From Flavobacterium xueshanense (GTDB taxonomy: Bacteria; Bacteroidota; Bacteroidia; Flavobacteriales; Flavobacteriaceae), in contig NZ_FONQ01000005.1 of NCBI RefSeq assembly GCF_900112975.1, forward strand, positions 1-64,000: 64,000 bases of DNA, written 5' to 3'. How positions within the stretch are numbered: the stretch's first letter is position 1; each line of letters begins with the position of its first letter. A program made the position numbers and the translations under genes. This document shows, one piece after another, positions 33,270 to 41,504 of the stretch. The notes beneath the pieces are model-generated. The model was not told where the DNA came from, made no database searches, and saw nothing but the letters and a program-made list of their open reading frames with translations.

Positions 33270-34244
33270 TTCCCTCGTTTTATCACTTATAATTCGATCT
33301 TCATTATGAATATCAGTGCGGTAATTTTCATCATCACCTTCCAGAATTTTCAAGTAACTTCTGTAACGGGACCAAGCAATTTCATCTTTTTCCAAAGCTG
33401 CTTTGATGGCGCAATGCGGCTCGTCTTTATGCAAACAATTATTAAATTTACATTGCTCTTTCAATTTGAAAAATTCCGGAAAATAACCACTGATTTCGGC
33501 TGCATCCATGTCAACAATTCCAAAACCTTTGATACCTGGTGTATCAATAATTTTAGCATCAAAAGACAAATCATACATTTCGGCAAAAGTCGTCGTGTGT
33601 TGTCCTTGCTTGCTTGCTTCAGAAATTGTCTTTGTTTTTAAATGTAAAGAAGGTTCCATAGCATTTACTAAAGTCGATTTCCCAACTCCAGAATGTCCAG
33701 AGAACATGCTCACTTTACCAATCATCATTTCTTTCAATTCCTCAATTCCTTTCATTTCAGTCGAAGAAACGCGCAAACATTTGTATCCAATTTCCTGATA
33801 CACATGTTGCATGTACAATTGTTCATCCAGCGTGGCATCATCAAAAGTGTCAATTTTATTAAAAACCAGTATCGTTTCAATTCCATACGCTTCGGCAGTA
33901 ACCAGAAAGCGGTCAATAAAATTAAAAGTCGTTGGCGGATTATTTATGGTGACTAACAAGAAAACCCTGTCAATATTAGATGCAATAATATGCATCTGAT
34001 GGGATAAATTCACTGATTTCCGAACGATGTAATTCTTTCTGTCATGAATCTTATGAATGGTTCCCGTAACGGTATCGGATGATTCTTCCAGTTCATAATC
34101 AACAATGTCGCCCACAGCAATAGGATTGGTGCTTTTGATTCCTTTAATTCGGAATTTTCCTTTCATACGGCATTCAATAAAATCCCCTTGTTCAGATTTT
34201 ACGGTGTACCAACTTCCTGTAGATTTGTAAACTAGTCCTGTCAT
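33267..34244 (-). CDS. rsgA: Ribosome small subunit-dependent GTPase RsgA
   Basis: 325 aa with the circularly permuted GTPase order: N-terminal OB domain, then G4 NKID, then G1 SGHSGVGKSTLVN, then G3 DTPGIKGFG. The zinc-binding tail is CKFNNCLHKDEPHC. It acts in late 30S subunit maturation. The -7 box is only 4 nt from the ATG, so its mRNA may be leaderless. Confidence 0.95.
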   Translation of the reverse strand: MTGLVYKSTGSWYTVKSEQGDFIECRMKGKFRIKGIKSTNPIAVGDIVDYELEESSDTVTGTIHKIHDRKNYIVRKSVNLSHQMHIIASNIDRVFLLVTINNPPTTFNFIDRFLVTAEAYGIETILVFNKIDTFDDATLDEQLYMQHVYQEIGYKCLRVSSTEMKGIEELKEMMIGKVSMFSGHSGVGKSTLVNAMEPSLHLKTKTISEASKQGQHTTTFAEMYDLSFDAKIIDTPGIKGFGIVDMDAAEISGYFPEFFKLKEQCKFNNCLHKDEPHCAIKAALEKDEIAWSRYRSYLKILEGDDENYRTDIHNEDRIISDKTRE

Positions 34245-34248
34245 AGTG

Positions 34249-34256
34249 CAAAGGTA
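34249..34256 (-). promoter_or_regulatory. -7 box of rsgA
   Basis: TACCTTTG on the minus strand, followed by CACT and then the ATG. Transcription would start at or next to the start codon. Confidence 0.5.
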
Positions 34257-34301
34257 AAATTTTGTTTTAAGTTTAAAGTTTTTATTTTTGTCTATTAATA
34301 G

Positions 34302-34338
34302 AAAATCCCCACAACATAAAAATAAGCTGCAGGGATTT
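34302..34338 (-). terminator. Terminator of the aromatic amino-acid operon
   Basis: AAATCCC/GGGATTT arms around a 22-nt loop, followed on the minus strand by TTTTC. It lies 23 nt after the stop of the DAHP synthase gene. Confidence 0.6.
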
Positions 34339-34360
34339 ATTTATTTTTAAAAAATACTAA

Positions 34361-35443
34361 TTAAGCATTCAATACTTTTTCTTGATGACCAATACTTTCC
34401 TGATGAATCGCTTTGAACATTTTTAGTACAAACTCTTCAGTCAATCCTTTTTTCTCTCCTTCAAGAATCATTTTTCCCAAGATTTCATTCCAACGTGTAT
34501 TTTGAAGAATGGCAACGTTAGCGTCTTTTTTCACTTTACCAATTTCATCCGCCACTTTCATACGTTTTCCTAGCAAGTCTAACAAATTCTCATCCAAGAT
34601 GTCGATATTCGTTCTCAATTTCGTCATTTTTTGAGTGAATTCTACAGATGCATCATTTACTTTTCTTACTTTCAAATCAATAAAAATTTGTTTTAACGCG
34701 TCTGGCGTCACTTGTTGTGCAGCATCACTCCAGGCATTGTCCGGGTCATAATGTGTTTCGATAATCATACCGTCATAATTTAAATCCAAAGCTTCTTGCG
34801 TTACTTCAAGAATCATTTTACGATCTCCTGTAATGTGAGATGGGTCAATAATTAAAGGCAAATCAGGGAATTTATTTTGCAATTCGATAGGAATCTGCCA
34901 TTCTGGAATGTTTCTGTATTTTGTTTTTTCGTAAGTAGAAAAACCTCTGTGAATCACTCCTAATTTCTCAATTCCTGCATTGTACAAGCGCTCAACTCCA
35001 CCCAACCATAAGGACAAATCTGGATTTACCGGATTTTTAACCAATACGATTTTTTTAGTTCCTGCTAAAGCATCTGCAATTTCCTGCATTGCAAATGGAT
35101 TTACGGTCGTTCTGGCACCAATCCATAATACATCGATATCATATTCCAATGCTAATTTTACGTGAGCCGCATTTGCCACTTCCGTTCCCATTAGCAATCC
35201 GGTTTGTTCTTTAGCTTTTTTCAACCATTTCAACCCTATTTCTCCAACTCCTTCAAATCCTCCGGGACGCGTTCTTGGTTTCCAAATTCCTGCTCTAAAA
35301 ACACTCACATCTGAATCTTTCAATTCATGTGCAATTTTTAATACTTGCTCTTCTGTTTCAGCACTACAAGGTCCTGCGATCACAAATGGATGAGTCAAAT
35401 TGAATTCATTCAACCAATTTCTCATTTCTTTCTTATTTTCCAT
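34361..35443 (-). CDS. Bifunctional DAHP synthase / chorismate mutase
   Basis: 360 aa. The N-terminal DAHP synthase (about residues 15-265) shows FVIAGPCSAETEEQV, GIWKPRTRPGGFEGVG, HRGFSTYEK and IIDPSHITGDR. A C-terminal type II chorismate mutase (about 268-355) shows LRTNIDILDENLLDLLGKRMKVADEIG. It makes DAHP from PEP and erythrose-4-phosphate and turns chorismate into prephenate. As last gene of the operon it supplies both ends of the Phe/Tyr route, and the fusion allows feedback by prephenate on the synthase, as known for such enzymes. Confidence 0.94.
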   Translation of the reverse strand: MENKKEMRNWLNEFNLTHPFVIAGPCSAETEEQVLKIAHELKDSDVSVFRAGIWKPRTRPGGFEGVGEIGLKWLKKAKEQTGLLMGTEVANAAHVKLALEYDIDVLWIGARTTVNPFAMQEIADALAGTKKIVLVKNPVNPDLSLWLGGVERLYNAGIEKLGVIHRGFSTYEKTKYRNIPEWQIPIELQNKFPDLPLIIDPSHITGDRKMILEVTQEALDLNYDGMIIETHYDPDNAWSDAAQQVTPDALKQIFIDLKVRKVNDASVEFTQKMTKLRTNIDILDENLLDLLGKRMKVADEIGKVKKDANVAILQNTRWNEILGKMILEGEKKGLTEEFVLKMFKAIHQESIGHQEKVLNA

Positions 35444-35479
35444 CTTTTCTAATTTTATTTTTTTGTGTTGTTCTTTTTT

Positions 35480-35508
35480 ACTGTAAACTGTGACTGAACA
35501 CTGATCAC
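35480..35508 (-). repeat. Dispersed repeat, family IV (ATCAGTGTTCAGTCACAG)
   Basis: The reverse complement reads GTGATCAGTGTTCAGTCACA, and a related copy GTAATCAGTGTTCATTCGCA is at 41243-41271. It fills the gap between tyrA and the DAHP synthase gene and touches the tyrA stop. Confidence 0.6.
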
Positions 35509-36362
35509 TTTTTTACATTAATTCCGTTTAATATTTCTTTTATTTTATTGACACTTTGCATTTCATTGTAAATAGCATCGTAATCTTCCTTTTCTAATAA
35601 TTCTTTAAATTTTGACAAATTCGAAATGTATTCCTCCAATGTTTTGACAACCTGTTTCCTATTTTGTTTAAAAATAGGCGTCCACATCGCCGGGGAACTT
35701 TTGGCCAAACGAACCGTACTCTCAAAACCCGAACCAGCCATATCAAAAATATCCTGCTCGTGTTTTTCTTTGTCTATCACCGTTTTTCCAAGCATAAAGG
35801 CACTGATATGTGACAAATGCGACACATAAGCAATGTGTTTGTCATGTGATTTTGGATCCATATAACGGATTCTCATTCCCATTGCTTTAAACAAATCCAA
35901 CGCCTTTTCCTGTAACTTGAAAGTTGTTTTCTCCACCTCACAAATAATATTTGTTTTCCCTTGAAACAATCCTTTTATCGCCGCCGAAGGCCCTGAAAAC
36001 TCCGTTCCTGCTATAGGATGCGTGGCTATAAAATTTCTCCTTTTGGGGTGATTGGCAACCGCTTCACAAATAGGCATTTTAGTAGAACCCACTTCAAAAA
36101 CGATCGTATTATCCCCAATAACATCCAAAACTTTCGGTAAAACTAGTAATGCAACATCAACAGGAACCGAAACAATCACAAAATCTGCATCCACTAAATC
36201 ATCAATTGTAGCACCAACATCAACAACTCCTAAAGCTATGGCTTCCGTCAAATGACTTTCGTTGTTGTCAATTCCATAAATTTTGGCGTCCGGATGCAGC
36301 GTTTTAATGTCCAATACCATCGAACCACCTATCAATCCTATTCCTATTACAAATACTTTCAT
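35505..36362 (-). CDS. tyrA: Prephenate dehydrogenase
   Basis: 285 aa. N-terminal NAD motif VIGIGLIGGSMVLDI, then DFVIVSVPVDV, the catalytic region FIATHPIAGTEFSGPSAA, and SHLSHISAFMLG. It oxidises prephenate to 4-hydroxyphenylpyruvate for tyrosine. No regulatory ACT domain is visible. The gene is third in the leftward operon pheA-aminotransferase-tyrA-DAHPS/CM. Confidence 0.93.
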   Translation of the reverse strand: MKVFVIGIGLIGGSMVLDIKTLHPDAKIYGIDNNESHLTEAIALGVVDVGATIDDLVDADFVIVSVPVDVALLVLPKVLDVIGDNTIVFEVGSTKMPICEAVANHPKRRNFIATHPIAGTEFSGPSAAIKGLFQGKTNIICEVEKTTFKLQEKALDLFKAMGMRIRYMDPKSHDKHIAYVSHLSHISAFMLGKTVIDKEKHEQDIFDMAGSGFESTVRLAKSSPAMWTPIFKQNRKQVVKTLEEYISNLSKFKELLEKEDYDAIYNEMQSVNKIKEILNGINVKK

Positions 36363-36377
36363 TTATTATTTTTTTTG

Positions 36378-36480
36378 TAGCTAATCCTGCTATCCGTTTC
36401 AATCTTTCTAGTCCTGAACTTGTTTCAGGATCCTGAAACAAGTTCAGGACTAGAAAGGATTTCCACTACTATCAGGGCTA
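36378..36480 (-). repeat. Dispersed intergenic repeat, family I, copy 1
   Basis: On the minus strand it begins TAGCCCTGATAGTAGTGG and ends GAAACGGATAGCAGGATTAG. Between the boxes is a perfect palindrome of 54 bp (36404-36457) with core CAGGATCCTG. It lies inside the aromatic operon, between the aminotransferase and tyrA. Related copies are at 41421 and 46655. Confidence 0.82.
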
Positions 36481-36527
36481 AGGCATCTCGTAATTCAGAC
36501 GTTTATTTTTCCTAAAACAAATGTTTT

Positions 36528-37676
36528 TTAAGCAAATCTGTCAATAGCTTCCTGTACTTTTTCTTCTTTTACACACAATGCAAATCGAATATATCCTTCA
36601 CCATTACTTCCAAAAATGGTTCCCGGCGTAATAAAAATTGATTTGTCATATAAAATTTCGTCAATGAAATTCTCCGCCGATGAGATTCCGTCCGGCAATT
36701 TTGCCCAAACAAATAATCCAACTCCTTCTTTATAAACTTTACAGCCCAATTTCTCCGCCAGTTGCTCAGTACGAATTCGGCGTTTTTTATAAATCGCATT
36801 CATCGATTCAAACCAAGCTTTGTCACTTTTTAAAGCTTCAATTGCCCCTTTCTGAATCCCATAAAACATGCCACTATCCATGTTGCTTTTTACTTTTAGT
36901 ACAGCATCAATACATGCTGCATTTCCTAAAACCATTCCAACTCTCCAGCCTGCCATGTTGAACGTTTTGCTCAAAGAATTTAATTCTAAAGCGACGTCTT
37001 TTGCGCCTTCCACTTGCAGCAAACTCATCGGATTATCGTTCAAAACAAAACTATACGGATTGTCATTTACTAACAAAATATTATGCTTTTTGGCGAAAGC
37101 CACCAACTTCTCAAACAACTGCAAACTTCCTCTTGCTCCTGTTGGCATGTGCGGATAACCAATCCACATGATTTTTACTTTCGATAAATCCAGTTTTTCC
37201 AAAGCTTCAAAATCAGGCTCCCAATTATTAGTTTCTTTTAAATCGTAATAAACTGGAACGGCTCCCACAAGATTCGTCACCGAAGTATATGTTGGATAAC
37301 CAGGATTAGGAATCAGCACCTGATCGCCTTCATTCAAGAAAGCCAGTGAAATATGCATAATTCCTTCTTTGGAACCCATCAAAGGCAAAATTTCGTTAGC
37401 TGGGTTTAACGCTACTTGATAGTTGTTCTGATAAAAATCTGCCATTCCTTGACGCAATTCCGGTAACCCCTGATAACTTTGATATTGATGTGCATTTTCA
37501 TCTTGCATTGCCAAAACCATTGCATCAATAACCGCTTGTGACGGCTGTAAATCCGGACTTCCAATTCCCATATTGATAATTGGTTTACCCTCAGAAGCCA
37601 GTTGTCTTACTTCTCTTAGTTTTGAGGAGAAATAGTATTCTTCAATTATATCGAGACGTTTCGCTGTAGTAATCAT
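36528..37676 (-). CDS. PLP-dependent aminotransferase, class I/II
   Basis: 382 aa. Seen: INMGIGSPDLQPSQAVIDAM, YQGLPELRQGMADFY, ILPLMGSKEGI, NPGYPTY, and the PLP lysine in LNSLSKTFNMAGWRVG. The position between pheA and tyrA makes it the likely aromatic aminotransferase for the final step (phenylpyruvate and 4-hydroxyphenylpyruvate with glutamate), although by sequence it is in the broad aspartate-type group. An alternative is LL-diaminopimelate aminotransferase-like activity. Confidence 0.9.
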   Translation of the reverse strand: MITTAKRLDIIEEYYFSSKLREVRQLASEGKPIINMGIGSPDLQPSQAVIDAMVLAMQDENAHQYQSYQGLPELRQGMADFYQNNYQVALNPANEILPLMGSKEGIMHISLAFLNEGDQVLIPNPGYPTYTSVTNLVGAVPVYYDLKETNNWEPDFEALEKLDLSKVKIMWIGYPHMPTGARGSLQLFEKLVAFAKKHNILLVNDNPYSFVLNDNPMSLLQVEGAKDVALELNSLSKTFNMAGWRVGMVLGNAACIDAVLKVKSNMDSGMFYGIQKGAIEALKSDKAWFESMNAIYKKRRIRTEQLAEKLGCKVYKEGVGLFVWAKLPDGISSAENFIDEILYDKSIFITPGTIFGSNGEGYIRFALCVKEEKVQEAIDRFA

Positions 37677-37726
37677 GTGTAAATTTTAAGATTCTTTTGA
37701 CTTTCGATTTTGTAAGTTTCGGCTAA

Positions 37727-38554
37727 TTATAATTTTGTGTTTTTATATTCGCCTAATACTTTGAAATACTCTGCCATGATGATCAGTAGTGACTTTGCTT
37801 TTGCATAATCTTCGTATTTTTCGAAAGTAACATCCACAAAAAACGAATATTTCCAAGGCGTTTCTATTTTTGGTAACGATTGTATTTTTGTCAAATTCAA
37901 TTTGCAATCGCTCATTACATTTAAAACTGCTGCTAAACTGCCTCGTTTGTGATCCAATTCAAATTTAATGGACGCTCTGTTGATTTCGTTTTCCGGAACA
38001 AATGAATTCTCCTTTTTGATAATCACAAAACGTGTCATGTTGTTTTTAATCGTTTGAATCTCCGGAGCCAAAATTTCTAAATCATACATTTCAGAAGCTG
38101 TTTTACTAGCGATTGCGGCAATTCCTTTCAACTGCTTTTCCTGAATTCTACGCGCCGTTTCGGCAGTATCTTTATCTTCGACTAATTTTATATTTGGATA
38201 TTTTTTTAGAAATTCCATACATTGTAAAATAGCCATAGGATGCGAATGTACTTCCTGAATATCTTCCATTTTTTGACCTTTTAAGGCCATAAAATTTTGA
38301 TGAATTATTAAATAATGTTCTCCTATAATGTGCAAATTATTTTTGTCAATTAAAGCATAATTCGGGATAATTGGACCCGCAATAGAATTTTCTATCGCCA
38401 TAACCGCCTGATCGGATTTGCCGGAAAGCAGGTTATCTACTAGTTCTTCAAAGGACAAACATTCATCAACAACAACATCCTGATCAAAATATTCTTGTGC
38501 CACCTGATGGTGAAAAGAACCCGTTATACCTTGTATTCCGATTATTTCATTCAT
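37727..38554 (-). CDS. pheA: Prephenate dehydratase
   Basis: About 275 aa. The catalytic domain shows IGIQGITGSFHHQVAQEYF, AIENSIAGPI, and TRFVIIKKE (TRF motif). A C-terminal ACT domain (about residues 190-272, FELDHKRGSLAAVLNVMSDC) should bind phenylalanine. It makes phenylpyruvate from prephenate. The ATG at 38554 is chosen because the longer reading from 38593 would run through the attenuator hairpin. It is the first enzyme gene behind the leader at 38632-38712. Confidence 0.93.
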   Translation of the reverse strand: MNEIIGIQGITGSFHHQVAQEYFDQDVVVDECLSFEELVDNLLSGKSDQAVMAIENSIAGPIIPNYALIDKNNLHIIGEHYLIIHQNFMALKGQKMEDIQEVHSHPMAILQCMEFLKKYPNIKLVEDKDTAETARRIQEKQLKGIAAIASKTASEMYDLEILAPEIQTIKNNMTRFVIIKKENSFVPENEINRASIKFELDHKRGSLAAVLNVMSDCKLNLTKIQSLPKIETPWKYSFFVDVTFEKYEDYAKAKSLLIIMAEYFKVLGEYKNTKL

Positions 38555-38570
38555 TATATAAACTTTTAAG

Positions 38571-38600
38571 CAAAAAAAAATCCCGATTTTCATCGGGATT
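38571..38600 (-). terminator. Attenuator terminator of the pheA operon
   Basis: On the minus strand AATCCCGAT, loop GAAA, ATCGGGATT, then a run of eight to nine T. It lies 17 nt before the pheA ATG and 32 nt after the leader-peptide stop, so it must be controlled if the operon is to be expressed from upstream. Confidence 0.9.
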
Positions 38601-38654
38601 GTATATTAATAGTATTAATTTAATTTTATAATCAAATAACCATATAACAATCCC
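38595..38654 (-). promoter_or_regulatory. Antiterminator pairing of the pheA attenuator
   Basis: The end of the leader ORF (GGGATTGTTATAT, 38654-38642) is complementary, with one bulged base, to ATATACAATCCC (38606-38595), which contains the 5' arm of the terminator. The two structures exclude each other. A smaller hairpin TTCTG/CAGAA inside the leader ORF can act as the pause or protector hairpin. Confidence 0.75.
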
Positions 38655-38712
38655 TTTCTGCTTTCCAGAAGAAATAATAAGAATTGCTAAAATAAAATCG
38701 GTTATTCAACAT
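38632..38712 (-). CDS. Aromatic amino-acid leader peptide
   Basis: A 26-codon ORF: residues 6-8 are Phe-Tyr-Phe and residues 12-16 Tyr-Tyr-Phe-Phe-Trp, followed by KAERDCYMVI and TGA. Eight of the first sixteen residues are aromatic. It is followed by an antiterminator/terminator pair and then pheA. This is the classic layout of ribosome-mediated attenuation: stalling for charged tRNA-Phe/Tyr frees the antiterminator strand. It sits in a 351-bp gap after the symporter gene. A TATTTTTG box at 38797-38804 may be its promoter, with a poor -33. Confidence 0.8.
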   Translation of the reverse strand: MLNNRFYFSNSYYFFWKAERDCYMVI

Positions 38713-38944
38713 ACGGTTGTTGTTTTTTGTATTAATTACTCTGCTAATGTATACATAATTTCCAGCTATCCAAAAGAAAAAGCTGGTTTTATTGAACAAA
38801 AATAGGATTCGTTAAAAAACTGTTTATTAATTATATAATGTTTAAAAAAAAGACTTTTAAAATCCTTTTTAATTAGTCAACATTTGTGACGTTAGAGATA
38901 CAAAAGATTATTTTTAACAATTTATCTTTAAAATCAAACTCAAA

Positions 38945-40204
38945 TTAAGCTACTAATTTTTCAGTAAGCCAATTTTTTCCTTCAGAAATTCGGGTTACCA
39001 TCATTGCCGAAACCAAATCGCCATTCGCATTCAGTAACGTTGCCATAGGATCTACAAGCGTTCCCACGATCATTGCTGCAGGAAGTGCCTGTTCCATTGG
39101 AAATCCATACACGGTTATCGCCAGAATTTCTCCGATGTAACCTCCATTTGGAATGCCACCTTCGACTACCGAAACAATTATAGTAATTCCCAACGCCGTC
39201 AGTAACGTATTTGGATCTGTGAAATCTTTGCCAAACATGGCGAAAATAACCGCAATTTTTATAATAGACGACATACTCGAACCATCTTTATGCAAAGGCG
39301 CACCCAATGGAATAACAACATTTCTGATGTGTGCAGGAATATTCATTTTTTCGGCACCTTCCAGATTGGCAGGAATTGTTGCAATGCTGCTGCAAGTTCC
39401 CAATGCCGTTAAGGAAGGCGTAATGTTATTTTTCCAAAACACTGTAAATCCTAATTTTCCTCCAGCGATAAAAGCGTACAAACTAAAAAATACAATAAAG
39501 TAAAAAGCACAAACCGCATAATACAGCCCCAAAGGTTTTGCGTAAGCGCCAAATAATTGCGGTCCAAAAATTCCAACCTGATATGCAAAATATGCACCAA
39601 GACCTATTGGAGCCGTTTTCATAATCATATGTAGCAATTGTTTCATCACTTCGTTTCCTGAATTCAAGAACCGACTAAAATCTTTTCCTTTCTCTCCCGA
39701 ATGCAAACTGGCAAATCCTATTAAAAAAGAAAATATAATAAGTGCTAACATATTTTTACGAGACAACAGTTCAAAAAAGTCACTGGCAGTAAGCAACTGG
39801 GTAATTTGTGAACCCGCAGAACTTTCCTGAATGCTTACCAATGGAAGTTTGGAAATTATAATGTCTTGCTGAATAGGAAATAACAATACGCCAACGAGCA
39901 TCAAAACGGCCGAAATTAATACTGTACTTAAAAACACGCCAATGACAATTGCAAACAATTTACCGAGTTTCTCTGATTTTTCTAAATTGGCAATTGAAGA
40001 TGCAATCGTAAAAAATATCAACGGGATAATTGCGGTAAACAATAAATTTAGAAATATATCGCCCAAAGGTTTAATCACTTCTACACCTTTTCCAAAAACT
40101 AAACCCAATATACTTCCTGCCAAAATTCCGCCGAGAAGCAATAAAATGCTTTTGTAGTTTTTCAAGAAACTGCCTGATTGTGTAGTTTTCAAATTCATAT
40201 TCAT
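38945..40204 (-). CDS. Dicarboxylate/amino acid:cation symporter (DAACS family)
   Basis: 419 aa membrane protein of the GltP/DctA/EAAT fold, about eight helices with two re-entrant loops. The substrate-site motifs are seen: GTCSSIATIPANLEGAE (HP1 region), GAPLHKDGSSMSSIIKIAVIF and GGIPNGGYIGE. It imports glutamate, aspartate or C4-dicarboxylates with Na+ or H+. It is read leftward just upstream of the pheA leader; no strong terminator was found between them, so some read-through into the attenuator is possible. Confidence 0.92.
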   Translation of the reverse strand: MNMNLKTTQSGSFLKNYKSILLLLGGILAGSILGLVFGKGVEVIKPLGDIFLNLLFTAIIPLIFFTIASSIANLEKSEKLGKLFAIVIGVFLSTVLISAVLMLVGVLLFPIQQDIIISKLPLVSIQESSAGSQITQLLTASDFFELLSRKNMLALIIFSFLIGFASLHSGEKGKDFSRFLNSGNEVMKQLLHMIMKTAPIGLGAYFAYQVGIFGPQLFGAYAKPLGLYYAVCAFYFIVFFSLYAFIAGGKLGFTVFWKNNITPSLTALGTCSSIATIPANLEGAEKMNIPAHIRNVVIPLGAPLHKDGSSMSSIIKIAVIFAMFGKDFTDPNTLLTALGITIIVSVVEGGIPNGGYIGEILAITVYGFPMEQALPAAMIVGTLVDPMATLLNANGDLVSAMMVTRISEGKNWLTEKLVA

Positions 40205-40319
40205 ATAGTTTATGGTAAATATATAAATCTAAAAGAGAATATCCTCTTGCTTAGTAAACTTTGACGAAGGTCTTTTATTTATTGAGTTACAAAAACAATA
40301 AATCAATACTTTTTCTGTT

Positions 40320-40327
40320 TACTTTTG
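40320..40327 (+). promoter_or_regulatory. -7 box of gldA
   Basis: TACTTTTG followed by CAAC, 16 nt before the gldA ATG; matches TAnnTTTG. The -33 region lacks a clear TTG. Confidence 0.55.
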
Positions 40328-40343
40328 CAACAAATAAAATCCC

Positions 40344-41243
40344 ATGTCGATAGAAGTTAACAATATATCAAAAAGTTACGGTTCGCAAGAAGCGCTGGAT
40401 AACATTTCGTTTTCTATAAAAAAAGGAGAAATCGTTGGTTTCCTGGGTCCAAATGGAGCCGGAAAATCAACGTTAATGAAAATATTGACCACGTACATTA
40501 ATGCCGATGAAGGTTCAGCAATCGTAAATGGAAACGATGTAAACACCCAACAAAAAGCCGTTCAACTTTCAATTGGCTATTTACCGGAGCACAATCCGCT
40601 GTATTTGGATTTGTATGTGAGAGAATATCTGGCTTTCAATGCCGATGTCTATAAAGTAGCTAAATCCCGTATCGACGAAGTAATTAAGCTTACCGGTTTA
40701 ACTACCGAAAGTCATAAAAAAATAGGCCAATTATCCAAAGGATACCGTCAGCGTGTAGGTCTTGCCAACGCTTTATTACACAATCCTGATGTTTTGATTT
40801 TGGATGAACCAACGACTGGTTTAGATCCGAATCAATTAATGGAAATTCGTAACGTGATAAAAAATGTGGGGAAAGACAAAACTGTTTTCCTTTCTACACA
40901 CATTATGCAGGAAGTCGAAGCAATTTGTGACCGCGTGATCATCATCAATAACGGTAAAATTGTTGCCGATAAAAAACTGGATAACTTAATTTCCGGGGAC
41001 AACGAGCAAGTTATCGAAGTAGAATTTGATTATAAAATAGAGGAACAAGCTATTGCTAAAATAGAAAATCTTGTTTCTTATAAAAATACGCACGACATGA
41101 TTTGGGAATTGACTTTCAAAGCGGATAAAGACATGCGCCCCGCTGTTTTTGATTTTGCTTCTGCAAATGGCTTGAAAACGCTACAACTGAATCAGAAGAA
41201 TAAAAATTTAGAGGCTGTTTTTAGAGAGATTACGAAAAAATAG
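40344..41243 (+). CDS. gldA: Gliding-motility ABC transporter ATPase GldA
   Basis: 299 aa ABC ATPase. Walker A GPNGAGKSTL (about residues 35-44), signature QLSKGYRQRVGLANAL, Walker B VLILDEPTTGLD, followed by the GldA-type C-terminal extension (about 215-299). In Flavobacterium johnsoniae GldA with GldF and GldG forms a transporter needed for gliding. The gldF/gldG genes are not next to it here, as is also usual in that genus. It stands alone between divergent and convergent neighbours. Confidence 0.92.
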   Translation: MSIEVNNISKSYGSQEALDNISFSIKKGEIVGFLGPNGAGKSTLMKILTTYINADEGSAIVNGNDVNTQQKAVQLSIGYLPEHNPLYLDLYVREYLAFNADVYKVAKSRIDEVIKLTGLTTESHKKIGQLSKGYRQRVGLANALLHNPDVLILDEPTTGLDPNQLMEIRNVIKNVGKDKTVFLSTHIMQEVEAICDRVIIINNGKIVADKKLDNLISGDNEQVIEVEFDYKIEEQAIAKIENLVSYKNTHDMIWELTFKADKDMRPAVFDFASANGLKTLQLNQKNKNLEAVFREITKK

Positions 41244-41271
41244 TAATCAGTGTTCATTCGCAGTTTGCAGA
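41243..41271 (+). repeat. Dispersed repeat, family IV, second copy
   Basis: GTAATCAGTGTTCATTCGCA directly at the gldA stop; resembles the reverse complement of 35480-35508. It is followed at about 41311-41378 by a pair TGATTTGTCATTCCGAC and CTGAATGACAAAAT, a common hairpin-forming intergenic sequence. Confidence 0.55.
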
Positions 41272-41420
41272 TGAAAACTACTACCCATTTATACTATTTA
41301 TACCGTTTGATTTGTCATTCCGACAAAGGAGAAATCTACACAATAAATTTCTTGCTCCACCTGAATGACAAAATTACAAGATTTTGAAATGAATAAAGAT
41401 TTTGATAATCGTAAAATCCC

Positions 41421-41504
41421 TAGCCCGGATAGCAGTGAAAATCCTTTTCTTGTCTCGTTTTTTGAGACAAGAAAAGATTGTAACGAATAGCTGGAAATAG
41501 CTCC
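41421..41504 (+). repeat. Dispersed intergenic repeat, family I, copy 2
   Basis: Left box TAGCCCGGATAGCAGTGAAA, right box TTGTAACGAATAGCTGGAAA then TAGCTCC. The core is the stem TCTTGTCTC/GAGACAAGA, unlike the core of copy 1. It ends exactly at the metF stop and may terminate both convergent genes. Confidence 0.82.

Noticed and set aside
38555..38593. Longer pheA reading from 38593
   Set aside because: It would be translated out of the attenuator terminator stem; the family start is at 38554.
41311..41378. GTCATTCCGAC/GAATGACAAA pair as a regulatory element
   Set aside because: It is a very common intergenic hairpin sequence in many bacteria; nothing here ties it to gldA or metF control.
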